Source: Lucinisca nassula
Lineage: Eukaryota; Mollusca; Bivalvia; Lucinida; Lucinidae
Direction of reading: 5' to 3'
Assembly: GCA_963580285.1 (NCBI GenBank)
Contig: OY757013.1
Coordinates: forward strand, 152,199,900-152,263,899
Length of the DNA: 64,000 bases
Shown here: positions 1-9,346 of the stretch, piece after piece
How positions within the stretch are numbered: the first letter of the stretch is position 1
Layout: each line of letters starts with the position of its first letter
Made by a program: the position numbers and the translations under genes
Notes under the pieces: generated by a model
Seen by the model: only the letters and a program-made list of their open reading frames with translations
Database searches by the model: none
What the model was told of the DNA's origin: nothing

Positions 1-166
1 GTAATTTCTTCATTTTGATTTTTTTTACTACATTATGCGTTGGCATAGTCGACGCGAAATGAAGTAAAAAAATTATTTCATTTCGCGTTGATATGCACCA
101 TATCGACGCATAATGAAGTAATGATGGTAGAACATAGCTGTCTTCGAAAAGACTTAGGAAGCAATA

Positions 167-375
167 CAGTTAAATTCCTACAATTTAGACCACATTTGAG
201 ACGGTTCAAAAGTGGTCTTTAAGACCACAGTTGAACAGTCCAAAAGACGGTCTTCCACAAAAGCACACTGAAGGTCAAAATCACAAAGAAAATGTAGCTT
301 TAACCTTCCAAATATGCTTTAAAAACAAAATTTGTATTAATTTTAGGTGGTCTTAATAGTGGAATTTCATTGTAT
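167..375. repeat. MITE, diverged copy of the 1758-1961 family
   Basis: Starts with CAGTTAAATTCC and ends with GGAATTTCATTGTA, an imperfect terminal inverted pair. It contains the same inner hairpin (AAGTGGTCTTTAAGACCAC) and the same 3' half as the copy at 1758-1961. No coding potential. Confidence 0.55.
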
Positions 376-580
376 TTGATTAAACCAGTAGAATTAAAAT
401 CGTACGCCTTGCGCTATTTTGGTCTCATGCCTGATGTCTTTCCCTCATTTGTGTTTTAAGGCTCAACACATGATCGTGTAGTGCACACAAAAGTTGGGAC
501 GAGGGATCCTATCGGCTTGTACCTGTCCATAGCCCAGTTGTTTGTCCATCTTTGCATGTTAAAAGGAGTGCGAGTGTGTT

Positions 581-741
581 TCAGTTACCGTCCCACCAAC
601 AGCTTAGGTCATACGAAGTAGCGAACTTGGTTTCAAGACTCATTCATACGGAGACGGGATCTCATAAAATTTGAAGCAATGTCTCCAAAATGACCTAAAT
701 AGTCTTGACGGGAACGTTAAACCTCAAATCAAACAAACAAA
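581..741 (-). mobile_element. SINE fragment, 3' tail region
   Basis: Contains GTCCCACCAACAGCT followed by further tail modules (ACCTAAATAGTCTTGAC, then AACGTTAAACCTCAAATC) that recur in the SINEs at 8349-8500, 57902-58192 and 58895-59197. The tRNA-like head is missing. Confidence 0.5.
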
Positions 742-1056
742 CTGTTGACGCATAATGAAGTAAAATTAAGTATGCCACCCATCGCCGCAAAATGAAATAA
801 TTCTTTCATTTTGCTCAAACCTCTTAGTATCGACGCATAATGAAGTAAAAACGACATTTTATTTCATTTCGCGTCGACTATGCCAACGCATAATGTAGTA
901 AAAATTTCAAAATGAAGAAATTACTACATTACTACATTATGCGTTGTAACAATGGTTTTTATCTGTTTTATGTATATTTGATTTCTTTTTTTACCTAATG
1001 CGAAGATTTGCTCAGTAATATCGATTGTTTCTCACACAAGAGCAACCTAGTGACTC

Positions 1057-1284
1057 TTAACCCTTTTGGTACCAAATGGAATCTTCATTTTTATATGTAG
1101 CAGGAGTCCATTTCAAAATTTAGGGTGTCAAGTTGTATTTTCATCAAAATTTATTCGGGAAATGACTGAACTTTTTGCAAATAGTGTAGGCCCTGATCAG
1201 ACGCCGCGTTCTGCGGCGTCTGATCTGGGCCTGCACTGTTTGCCCGGATACCCGTTTTCGGGTTGCCGAAACAAAATGGGCTAA
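1057..1284. mobile_element. TTAA-flanked MITE with GATCAGA hairpin (family 2)
   Basis: Left end TTAACCCTTTTGGTACC, right end ACAAAATGGGCTAA (a degraded TTAA). The same element lies in inverse orientation at 54801-55024 with intact TTAA ends. At its centre is a hairpin with CTGATCAGACGCCG and CGGCGTCTGATC arms. TTAA targets are typical of piggyBac-type and some Kolobok elements; no transposase is present. Confidence 0.65.
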
Positions 1285-1379
1285 TACTGACCGTTCTGTT
1301 CGTGACCACATTTCTCAGAGCTTAGCGGTGTTTTTTGCAATGAAGTTTCGGAACTCGTTGTACAGCCCATATTTATTCG

Positions 1380-1550
1380 GTTTGCCATCAGACAGGTTTA
1401 AGTTAAAGCATATTTTTTGCTTTGGGTTTTACGACCCTTTTATGATTATTTCACTTATGTTTGAGCTAATCGTTAATCAGCGGTGGGCGAAAACCGGAGT
1501 ACCCATAGAAAATCACATGATTTTCCTTTGCAGAACTTGGAAAAATAGAT
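1380..1550 (-). mobile_element. SINE fragment (Lys-type tail family), degraded
   Basis: Read on the minus strand it matches the body of the SINE at 59736-59959: a 'tctgcaacgg'-like block, a 'gttttcgcccacc'-like block, a 'gtgaaataat' stretch and a 'cgtaaaa' tail. The tRNA-like head is missing. Confidence 0.5.
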
Positions 1551-1640
1551 TTTAATGGGGCCTTTAGTTATAACAGGAATCATAAGATGCCCAGGTATAT
1601 GCTCGCTTTATCTTCTTTTTGGATGATGGGAGTGAACATC

Positions 1641-1652
1641 TGAGAGAGAGAG

Positions 1653-1712
<60 letters not shown>
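1641..1712. repeat. (GA)n microsatellite
   Basis: About 70 bases of almost pure GA dinucleotides with one interruption. The CT reading on the other strand yields a spurious Ser-Leu repeat ORF. Confidence 0.95.
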
Positions 1713-1713
<1 letters not shown>

Positions 1714-1757
1714 AGTTGTCTTTGTGTTTTTTCTGCTTTATTTGCTTGCGGTATATA

Positions 1758-1961
1758 CAGTAAATTCCATTATTAACACCACCTTTGGCACTGTTCAAAA
1801 GTGGTCTTAAAGACCACTTTTGAACAGTTCCAAAGGTGGTCCCTGACAAGGGGACACTATGGGCAGAAAACACAAAGAAAGATTAAATGCAGCCTTCAAA
1901 TTATCTTTTTAAAGCAGAATTAGTCTTAATTTGAGGTGGGTTTAATAGCGAAATTGTACTG
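1758..1961. mobile_element. TA-flanked MITE with CAGT termini
   Basis: Bounded by TA dinucleotides (1756-1757 and 1962-1963). Termini CAGTAAATTCC and, inverted, CAGTACAATTTCGCTATTAA form imperfect TIRs. An inner near-perfect hairpin carries arms of TGTTCAAAAGTGGTCTT. TA target and CAGT ends resemble Tc1/mariner-derived MITEs; the superfamily assignment is an inference. Confidence 0.6.
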
Positions 1962-2235
1962 TACGTGTTTCCTAAATTGGAGAGCTCACTCATGGTGCAT
2001 AATGCGTCCCGTATGGCTCATAAAGTAATAGTTCTCTAATAAATTTTTCTCTACTTTGTGCAGCAATTGTAAGTAGTCTTAAGGATAGCCAAGTTGAGGC
2101 CATTCTAATGAATAACCGTAGCATCACGATAAGAAGTCCATGGAACGAAGACCCCTCTAAACCCCACTTAATATAGAGAAAAGTGGGATTTAATGGAGAA
2201 TGCATTAACTGTTTCATTTTTTATCAAAAGCATAG

Positions 2236-2347
2236 ATTATGGGTACTCGTTAGAACCGCCTCATTGATGCGCTTCTAACGAGTACCAACACGATTATGGG
2301 TACTCGTAAGAACCGCTTCATTGAGGCGGTTCTAACGAGCACCAACA
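2236..2347. repeat. AACCGCC palindromic repeat, two adjoining hairpins
   Basis: Two hairpins in a row, each built from GGGTACTCGTTAGAACCGCC and its inverse. The same hairpin recurs at 2718-2832, 4190-4292, 27058-27120, 42235-42330, 44262-44340 and near 56.8-56.97 kb. Confidence 0.65.
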
Positions 2348-2387
2348 ATCCCATATTAACGAGCCTAAAACAATATTTTGAAGTTCT

Positions 2388-2613
2388 GGGGCCAGTTGTT
2401 CAACACTAACGACGTCGTTAGTTAACGTATCGTTAAAACTTTGATCATTTATTATGGCAAATATGCTAATATTTTTGCTGAAAAAATGTGAGCAGCTGCT
2501 CACATTTTTTCAGCAAAAATACCAAAATTTTCGATATTGTACTTGCTAGAACAGTTAACAATATGGCCATTAACGAGCTCGTTAAGCTAACGATGCTTTG
2601 AACAACTGGCCCC
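2388..2613. mobile_element. MITE with GGGGCCAGTTGTTCAA termini and a 52 bp central palindrome
   Basis: Left terminus GGGGCCAGTTGTTCAA (2388-2403) and right terminus TTGAACAACTGGCCCC (2598-2613) are exact inverse complements over 16 bases. Subterminal AACGACGTCGTTAG and CGTTAAGCTAACG blocks are also inverted. The centre (2470-2521) is a perfect 52-base palindrome around GAGCAGCTGCTC. No coding capacity; the TSD was not resolved. Confidence 0.85.
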
Positions 2614-2626
2614 TGGACTGAGACAG

Positions 2627-2840
2627 CACATGCCATTACGATAACATACCCGTGCGACATAGTGTAATCTTTCATATCTCCAAAACGGTTAATTTTCTTA
2701 TGAAAATCCGTTATATTTTTCTTATTTCTACTTAAAACATAGGTTGTGGGTCCTCGTTAGAACCGCCTCATTTAGGTGGTTCTGCCGAGTTCGCACAACC
2801 TAGGTCTTGGAGTAGAAATAAGAAAAATAATATACAATCT
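2627..2840. mobile_element. Palindromic MITE-like repeat (AACCGCC hairpin with flanking arms)
   Basis: The hairpin at 2718-2832 extends outward through TTTTTCTTATTTCTACT and its inverse. The left flank has CATTACGATAACATACCCGT, shared with 42141-42230 and, inverted, with 4311-4380 and 50515-50560, so a larger family is present. Confidence 0.65.
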
Positions 2841-2963
2841 CGTACATCACCGTAAACCCCCAGTTTTCTCTGTAAAAAGTGGGGTGTAAATGGGGTGTTC
2901 ATTACACAGACTTGTTAATATGATGCGAAGCTAGAATTGCTACTTATAAAATTATGTCTTTGA

Positions 2964-3140
2964 TCTATCCTGCTGAAAACCCTACCTTTGCAAACAGAGT
3001 AGATCCAGATCAATGAAGAAGCCATCTGAGCAGGATTTACAATGTCATGCAGTTTGTGAATTGAGCGATAACACTATATCAAGAAATTTGATTGGTTGAT
3101 AGACATGGCTATGGCTAAATTGATTTATTCAGCAGGATAA
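2964..3140. mobile_element. Degraded TTAA-type MITE (family 1)
   Basis: Ends TCCTGCTG and CAGCAGGA are inverted. The body matches the elements at 4581-4791 and 54354-54563, including AACAGAGTAGATCCAGATCA and TTTGATTGGTTGATA. The outer TTAA boxes are mutated. Confidence 0.6.
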
Positions 3141-3795
3141 ATGTTTAGCTCCTCCACGTAAACCACCGAATGAGGTTCGAAAAAAGGTCGTTAAAATTCG
3201 AAAAACTAAGAGAGAACAAAAATTGACCGCATATGATCAAATGTAATTGTATGCTGTTGTAATGAAACAGCCGTCTCCTATGCTGACAAAGAAAACTCGG
3301 TAAAACTTGTTTCCAAATTATCTCTTGTACTCTCGGGTTTTGAATTTTCAAGATGCTATAGGTTCTATTTATCTCCTGGAGATGTAGATATCCACTTATG
3401 CTATTTGGTGCAATAATTAGGTTGGAATCTTTGATTCTTGTTTTACTAAACATCCTGTGTAAAGTCAATGTAAAACATTTTGATTATCGGACTTTCAGAC
3501 CTGGCATTTGCTGAAGTTGAAACCAATTATTTTGTTTGCATTGGTCTTATGGAACAAAACCTGCATGGAATTTTATGATGCAATTAATTTACTTCTAGCT
3601 GACATTAACTACGTCTTACTCATAAATCATTTCTAAAATATCCGCGAATGAAATATTCTTACCTGAAAAAAGTCTAGATTTTTGAATCCGTGTATTTTTT
3701 GATAAAGAAAGATTGGCAAAATTATTGCTTCTGGTTGTAGTCTAAAAGGCGTCTCGAGTATATTTTTATAACATCTTGTTACATAATATAATGTT
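3141..3795. other. No recognised feature
   Basis: AT-rich sequence between MITEs. A 107-codon minus frame (3145-3468) has no recognisable motif, low-complexity composition and no support as a gene. Confidence 0.4.
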
Positions 3796-3927
3796 ATTAA
3801 TCAAGTAATTTCGTATTGGCCCAGTTACAGGTCCTCGGTCAGCTGTATTGGCCTCGGCCTTCGGCCTCGTGCCAATACAGCAGACCTCGGACCTGTACCT
3901 GGGCCAATACGAAATTACTTGATTAAT
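3796..3927. repeat. 132 bp snap-back hairpin
   Basis: Two arms of roughly 64 bases: the left begins ATTAATCAAGTAATTTCGTA, the right ends with its inverse. They meet at CTCGGCC-TTC-GGCCTCG. The arms match except for a few bases, so the transcript of either strand would fold into one long stem. Probably a foldback MITE. Confidence 0.8.
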
Positions 3928-4139
3928 GACAATTTTATTAATTGACGCAATTAAAAACATGATTTATGATTTTTTAATATTGGTTGACCTTGTGTAATAT
4001 AGGATAATCAATTAATAATAGTGCATAATAGCCCTTTCACTCCTGTATACCGATACAGATACCGATTAGAACTCTCATTAAGATTTTTGTCAACACATTA
4101 CGTGAACAAGTCCGTGAAATGAACATCCCCTTAAACCCC

Positions 4140-4380
4140 AAAACTGGGAGAAAACTGGGGTTTAAGGAGATATACATTATAAGTCTTATTTATGCTCCAA
4201 GACATAGGTTGTGGGTACTCGTTAGAACCACCTCAACGAGGCGGTTGAGGCGGTTCTAACGAGCACACACAACCTATGTTTGCAGTATAAATAAGAAAAT
4301 GAATTTTCATCAGAAAAGTAGCCAATTTTGAGATATGAAAAATGCAATATGTCACACGGGTGTGTTATCGTAATGACTTT
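4140..4380. mobile_element. Palindromic MITE-like repeat (AACCGCC family)
   Basis: Hairpin arms ACATAGGTTGTGGGTACTCG and the inverse around 4201-4282, with GCGGTTGAGGCGGTT duplicated at the tip. The right flank holds the inverse of the ATTACGATAACACACCCGTG block. Same family as 2627-2840 and 42141-42415. Confidence 0.6.
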
Positions 4381-4580
4381 TGACTAAACCCCCTATTTAC
4401 AAGACCGGGTTTAGTCCAAGTCAAAGAAGTAAGAGTCCATTTAAGAAATTTAGGAGTGAAAGTGGTAAACAAATTAAGATTCGTTTCAGGGATGTTAAAG
4501 GCCAGTCCATGTAGGAAAACATGAATAATTTTACATATCCACTCAAATTTAAGGTAATAACCCGTTGACGATTCTTACTG

Positions 4581-4791
4581 TTAACCCTTATCTTGCTGTT
4601 CACGACAACCCCTATCTTTGCAAACAGTGTAGATCCAGATCAGATGGCTTCTAGAAGCCATCTGATCAGGATCTATACTGTTTGGCATTCAGTTTATGAA
4701 TTTGTAGCAATAAATTACATCAAGTAATTTGATTGGTTCATATAGAGAAATGGGTGTGGCTTAAATGAATAGTCAGCAAGAAAAGGGTTAA
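4581..4791. mobile_element. TTAA-flanked MITE (family 1) with GATCAGAT hairpin
   Basis: Left TTAACCCTTATCTTGCTG and right CAGCAAGAAAAGGGTTAA are inverse complements with one mismatch and end in TTAA. A hairpin at about 4618-4685 has arms AGATCCAGATCAGATGGCTT and its inverse. Related copies lie at 54354-54563 and 2964-3140. Confidence 0.8.
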
Positions 4792-4827
4792 AAAAATCAA
4801 TTTTACGACAAACGAGAATCATGCCCT

Positions 4828-4852
4828 AGAATCAGAATCAGAATCAGAATTG
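4828..4852 (-). repeat. LINE-A 3'-terminal tandem hexamer (TTCTGA)n
   Basis: On the minus strand, right after the LINE-A 3' untranslated stretch, the sequence ends in about four TTCTGA units. Short terminal tandem repeats of this kind are typical 3' ends of CR1/L2-like LINEs. This fixes the 3' end and orientation of LINE-A. Confidence 0.8.
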
Positions 4853-4906
4853 TTACTGGTGACACGCCAAATGACATTCATACACAAGGACCTGTGATAT
4901 GGGAAG

Positions 4907-6228
4907 TTAGTCCCTAGCTCTAACCAAAGATGTAAACTTAGCTACACAATCCTCTGCATCTTCAGCCGTCGAAATAATAGAATCCGGAAGGGCATTCCAA
5001 TCTCTAATGGTTCGGGGGAAGAACGATTCCTTATAAATATCCGTTCTTGCAGTAAGGGTCTGAAACTTCATTGAATGGTGCTTTCTACAGTGCCTAGCCG
5101 GGGGAACAAGGTCATCTGTTGGAATGCTGGCAGCACCCTTTAGACCTTTGTATAAGAGTATGAGCCTACTGTCTCTTCTCCTTTTCTTGAGAGACTCTCA
5201 TCTTAATTTTCCTACAATTCCAGTCATGCTCCCAGTTTCAAAACAGTAATTTCCAGTTACAAATCTAGCAGCTCTATTCTGAACTTTTTCAATTTCTTCA
5301 TTTAGGACCACTCCGCTTGGGTCCCAGATGCAACTACCATATTCCAAGATTGGGCGAACAAGTCCCCTGTATGCTGTCTCTTTCACATCCTGAGGACACT
5401 GATGAAGATTTCGCCTCAGGAATCCAAGTGTTCCATTCGCCTTTGTACACATATTGCTAATGTGTGTATTCCATCTCATATCGTGAGTGATTGTCACACC
5501 AAGGTATTTAATGGAATTCACATTTTCGAGGACCGTTCCCTCTATAGTGTAAGAAGCCTCAACTTTATTAGATCTCTTCCTTGTTATCTGCATAATATTG
5601 CATTTAACTGGCTGAAATCTCATGCCCCATTTTCGGGCCCAACTTCCTAATCTATCTATGTCAGCCTGAAGTTTCAGTGAGTCATCTGTATCTCTAATTT
5701 CCCGGTAACAAACACAGTCATCTGCGAAAAGTCTAATTTCTGAGTCAAAGTCAGTGGAAATATCATTGATGTACATGGAGAACAATAGAGGACCAAGAAC
5801 AGTCCCTTGTGGGACTCCAGACAAAACTGGCGCCCATTCTGAAGATTCACCATTAACAACAACACGCTGTTTTCTGTAGCAAAGGAAGGAATCTATCCAT
5901 TTAAGAGTCTTCCCTCCAATTCCGTAACCAAATAATTTGGATTTAAGTAGTTCATGAGGAGGGGTGCCAAAAGTCTTCTCGACGTCCAGAATAAATGTGT
6001 CCACCTGCCCCACTTTGTCCAGGATTTTTGCCCAATCATTAATAACCCTGCTCAACTGAGTTTCGCAACTATGCCTTTTCCTAAATGCATGTCTTCTGTC
6101 TGATAAAAGTTTATGTTCATCCAAGTGGGCCATGATGTTTGAGCAGACTATGTGTTCAAGCAATTTACATAGAACACAGGTCAGTAACACCGGACGATAA
6201 TTACGAGCAAGAGCTCTGTCCCCTTTTT
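4907..6228 (-). pseudogene. LINE-A reverse transcriptase, palm to C-terminus (pseudogene part 4)
   Basis: A 330-codon frame (to 5198) carries the later reverse-transcriptase motifs: GVPQGTVLGPLLF, YINDI, the catalytic F-A-D-D box (about 5719-5730) and KYLGVTI. At 5198-5200 a TGA stop interrupts the frame, but it continues open to a TAA at 4907-4909 with the usual C-terminal tail of this LINE type (K-K-R-R-R-D, then a basic 'RTIRDWNALP'-like region), so the stop is a point mutation. Palm residue D of the first Asp motif (F-I-L-D-V-E) is kept. The N-terminal part of the domain is in 11313-11925; a satellite element dimer separates them. CR1/Jockey-like clade is an inference from motif style. 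Not functional because of stops, frameshifts and insertions. Confidence 0.9.
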
Positions 6229-9200
6229 AGCTCACCGTCACGTAGTGACGAGGTGAGCTTTTGGGATCACTTTTTGTCCGTCGTCCGTCGTGCGTGCGTG
6301 CGTCCGTGCGTAAACAATTTCTTCAAACAACATCTCCTCCTAAACCACTGATCGGATCTTGACCAAACTTCACATGAATGATCTTTAGGTGGTCCCCTTT
6401 CAAAGTTGTTTAAATGGTTCCGGTCCATTGCACATCTAGGTCACAGGAGCCAAAAATAGATTTTTTTCACCGAAAACTTAAAAAATCTTCTTCTCTGAAA
6501 CCACAAGGCCCAGGTCTTTAATATTTGGTATGAAGCCACATCTAGTGGACCCTACCAAGATTGTTCAAATTATAGTGCTGGGGCCAAAAATGCCCCCGCT
6601 CCGGGGCCCTTTGGTTTTACATGGGCTTATATAGGGAAAATCTTAAAAAATTTTCTTCTCTGAAACCGCAAGGCCCAGGTCTTTGATATTTGGTATGCAA
6701 CTTCATCTAGTGGACCCCTACCAAGATTGTTCAAATTATAGTGCTGGGGCAAAAATGCCCCCGCCACGGGGCCCTTTGGTTTTACATGGGTTTATACAGG
6801 GAAAACCTTTAAAAATCTTCTTCTCTGAAACCGCAAGGCCCAGGTCTTTGATATTTGGTATGAAGCTCCATCTAGTGGACCCCTACCAAGATTGTTCAAA
6901 TTATAGTGTTGGGGCCAAATATGCCCCCGCCCCGGGGCCCTTTGGTTTTACATGGGCTTATACAGGGAACATCTTTAAAAATCTTCTTCTCTGAAACCAC
7001 AAGGCCCAGGTCTTTGATATTTGGTATGAAGCTTCATCTAGTGGACCCCTACCAAGGTTGTTTAAATTAAAGTGCTGGGGCCAAAAAAATGCCCCCGCCC
7101 GGGGCCCTTTGGTTTTACATGGGCTTATAAAAGGGGAAAATCTTTAAAAATTTTCTTTTCTGAAACTGCAAGGCCCAGGTCTTTGATATTTGGTATGAAG
7201 CTTCATCTAGTGGACCCCTACCAAGATTGTTCAAATTATAGTCCTGAGGCAAAAAATGCCCCCGCCCGGGGCCCTTTGGTTTTACATGGGCTTATATAGG
7301 GAAAATCTTTAAAAATCTCCTTTTCTGAAACTGCAAGGCCCAGGTCTTTGATATTTGTTATGAAGCTTCATCTAGTGGACTCCTACCAAGATTGTTCTAA
7401 TTATAGTGCTGGGGCCAAAAATGCCCCCGCCCGGGGCCCTTTGGTTTTATTTGGGCTTATATAGGGAAAATCTTTAATAATCTTCCTAGTTGAAACCGCA
7501 AGGCCCAGGACTTTGATATTTGGTATGAAGCTTCATCTAGTGGACAGCTACCAAGATTGTTCAAATTATAGTGCTCGGGCCAAAAATGCCCCCGCCCCGG
7601 GGCCCTTTGGTTTTACATAGGATTATATAGGGAAAATCTTTAAATATCTTCTTCTCTGATACCGCAAGGCCCAGGTCTTTGCTATTTGGTATGAAGCTTC
7701 ATCTATTGGACCGCTACCAAGATTGTTCAAATCAAAGCCCTGGGGCCAAAAATGCCCCCACCACGGGGCCCTTTGGTTTTACTTTGGCTTATATAGGGAA
7801 AATCTTTAAAAAATCTTCTTATCTGAAACTGCAAGGTGCAGGTCTTTGATATTTGGTATGAAGCTTCATCAAGTGGACTCCTACCAAGATTGTTCAAATT
7901 ATAGTGCTGGGGCAAAAAATGCCCCTGCCCCGGGGCCCTTTGGTTTTACCATGGGCTTATATAGGGAAAATATTTAAAAATCTTCTTCTTTGAAACCGCA
8001 AGGCCCAGGACTTTGCTATTTGGTATGAAGCTTCATCTATTGGACCGCTACCAAGATTGTTCAAATTATAGTGCTGGGACCAAAAATGCCACCACCCTGG
8101 GGCCCTTTGGTTTTACATTGGCTTATATAGGGAAAATCTTTAAAAATCTTTTTCTCTGAAACCGCAAGGCCCAGGTCTTTGTTATTTGGTATAAAGCTTC
8201 ATCTTGTAAACTTCTACCAAGATTGTTCAAATTATAGACCTGGGGCCAAAAATGCCCCCGCCAAGGGGCCCTTTGGTTTTACATGGGTTATATAGGGAAA
8301 CTCTTTAAAAATCTTCTTCTCTGAAACCCCAAGGCCCAGGTCTTTGATATTTGGTATGTAGTGAGTGAGTTTTAGTTTAACGTCCCACCAACAGCTAAGG
8401 TCATACGGAGACGGGACCTCGGTTTAAAGACTCATCCGAAAGTCTGGAGAAGCCCGGGATCGATCCTGCGATCCCTGGTTTACAAGGATTTGGTATGTAG
8501 CTTCATCTGGTGGACCCCTACCAAGATTGTTGAAATTATAGTGCTGGGGCCAAAAATGCCCCCATCTCGGGGGCCCTTTGATTTTACATAGTCTTAATTA
8601 GGGAAAATCTTTAAAAATCTTCTACTGTGAAACCTTAAGGCCTAGGTCTTTGATATTTGGTGTGAAATTTCATCTAGTGGACCTCTTTCAAGATTGTCCA
8701 AATTATAGCCCTGGGGCCAAAAATGCCCCGCCCCGAGACCCTTTGGTTTTATATAGACTTACATAGGGAAAACTTTAAAAATCTTCTTCTCCGAAACTGC
8801 AAGACCCATGTCTTTGACACTTGGTATGAAGCTTCATCTAGTGGACCTCTACCAAGATTGTTCACATTATAGCCCCCCCCCCTCCCCCAGCTACAAATAC
8901 CCCCGCCCCGGGGCCCTTTGGTTTTACATAGACTTACATAGAGATAATCTTTGAAAATCTTCTTTTCTGAAACCGCATTAGGCCCAGATCTTTGATATTT
9001 GGTGTGATCAAGATTTTTAATTTATAGCCCTGGGGCCAAAAATGCCCCCGCCCCGGGGCCATTTGGTTTTACATAGGCTTATGTAGGGAATATCTTTAAA
9101 AAAATCTTCTTCTCTGAAACTGCAAGGCCCAGGTCTTTGATATTTGGTGTGTAGCTCCATCTAGTGGGCCTTTGCCAAGATTGTTCAAATTATAGCCTTT

Positions 9201-9346
9201 GTTGATATTTGGTATGAAGCTTCACTTTTTAAACCTCCCTCAACATTATGCATAATATAGCCCTTTGGTCAATAATGGCCCTCCCTCGGGCCCACTTGTT
9301 ACTCTATGGATCAGGTGAGCGATCCAGGGCCATCATGGCCCTCTTG
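6229..9346 (+). mobile_element. Hairpin-bounded satellite element (HINE-like), dimer copy 1
   Basis: Begins inside LINE-A with a hairpin of nested arms AGCTCACC/GGTGAGCT and GTCAC/GTGAC, followed by TTTTTGTCCGTCGTCC. About 16 tandem monomers of ~166 bp follow, each with AAGGCCCAGGTCTTTGATA, CTAGTGGACC and ATGCCCCCGCC blocks. It closes with CAGGTGAGCGATCCAGGGCC and the GGGCCAT-C-ATGGCCC hairpin, then CTCTTG. Hairpins at both ends, an internal minisatellite and insertion into a T-run agree with Helentron-associated elements (HINE, 'pearl') of bivalves. No Rep/helicase frame, so non-autonomous. ORFs inside are by-products of the monomer. A SINE is nested at 8349-8500. Confidence 0.75.
8349..8500 (-). 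mobile_element. 5'-truncated tRNA-derived SINE with 13 bp TSD
   Basis: ATTTGGTATGTAG occurs at 8349-8361 and again at 8488-8500, flanking 126 bases unrelated to the satellite monomer. Read on the minus strand the insert has a B-box-like GGATCGATCCC and ends with GTTGGTGGGACGTTAAAC, the usual tail of this SINE group. The A box is lost by truncation. Confidence 0.9.

Larger units (their letters stand above)
1..923. mobile_element. Non-autonomous DNA element with ~95 bp terminal inverted repeats
   Basis: The first ~118 bases (a T-rich lead, then ACTACATTATGCGTTGGC and a GTCGACGCGAAATGAA-like block) reappear in inverse orientation at about 829-923, giving long terminal inverted repeats. No transposase frame lies between them; the interior holds a hairpin repeat (167-375) and a SINE fragment (581-741). 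The left end coincides with the window edge, so the true outer border and TSD cannot be seen. The family is not identified. Confidence 0.6.
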
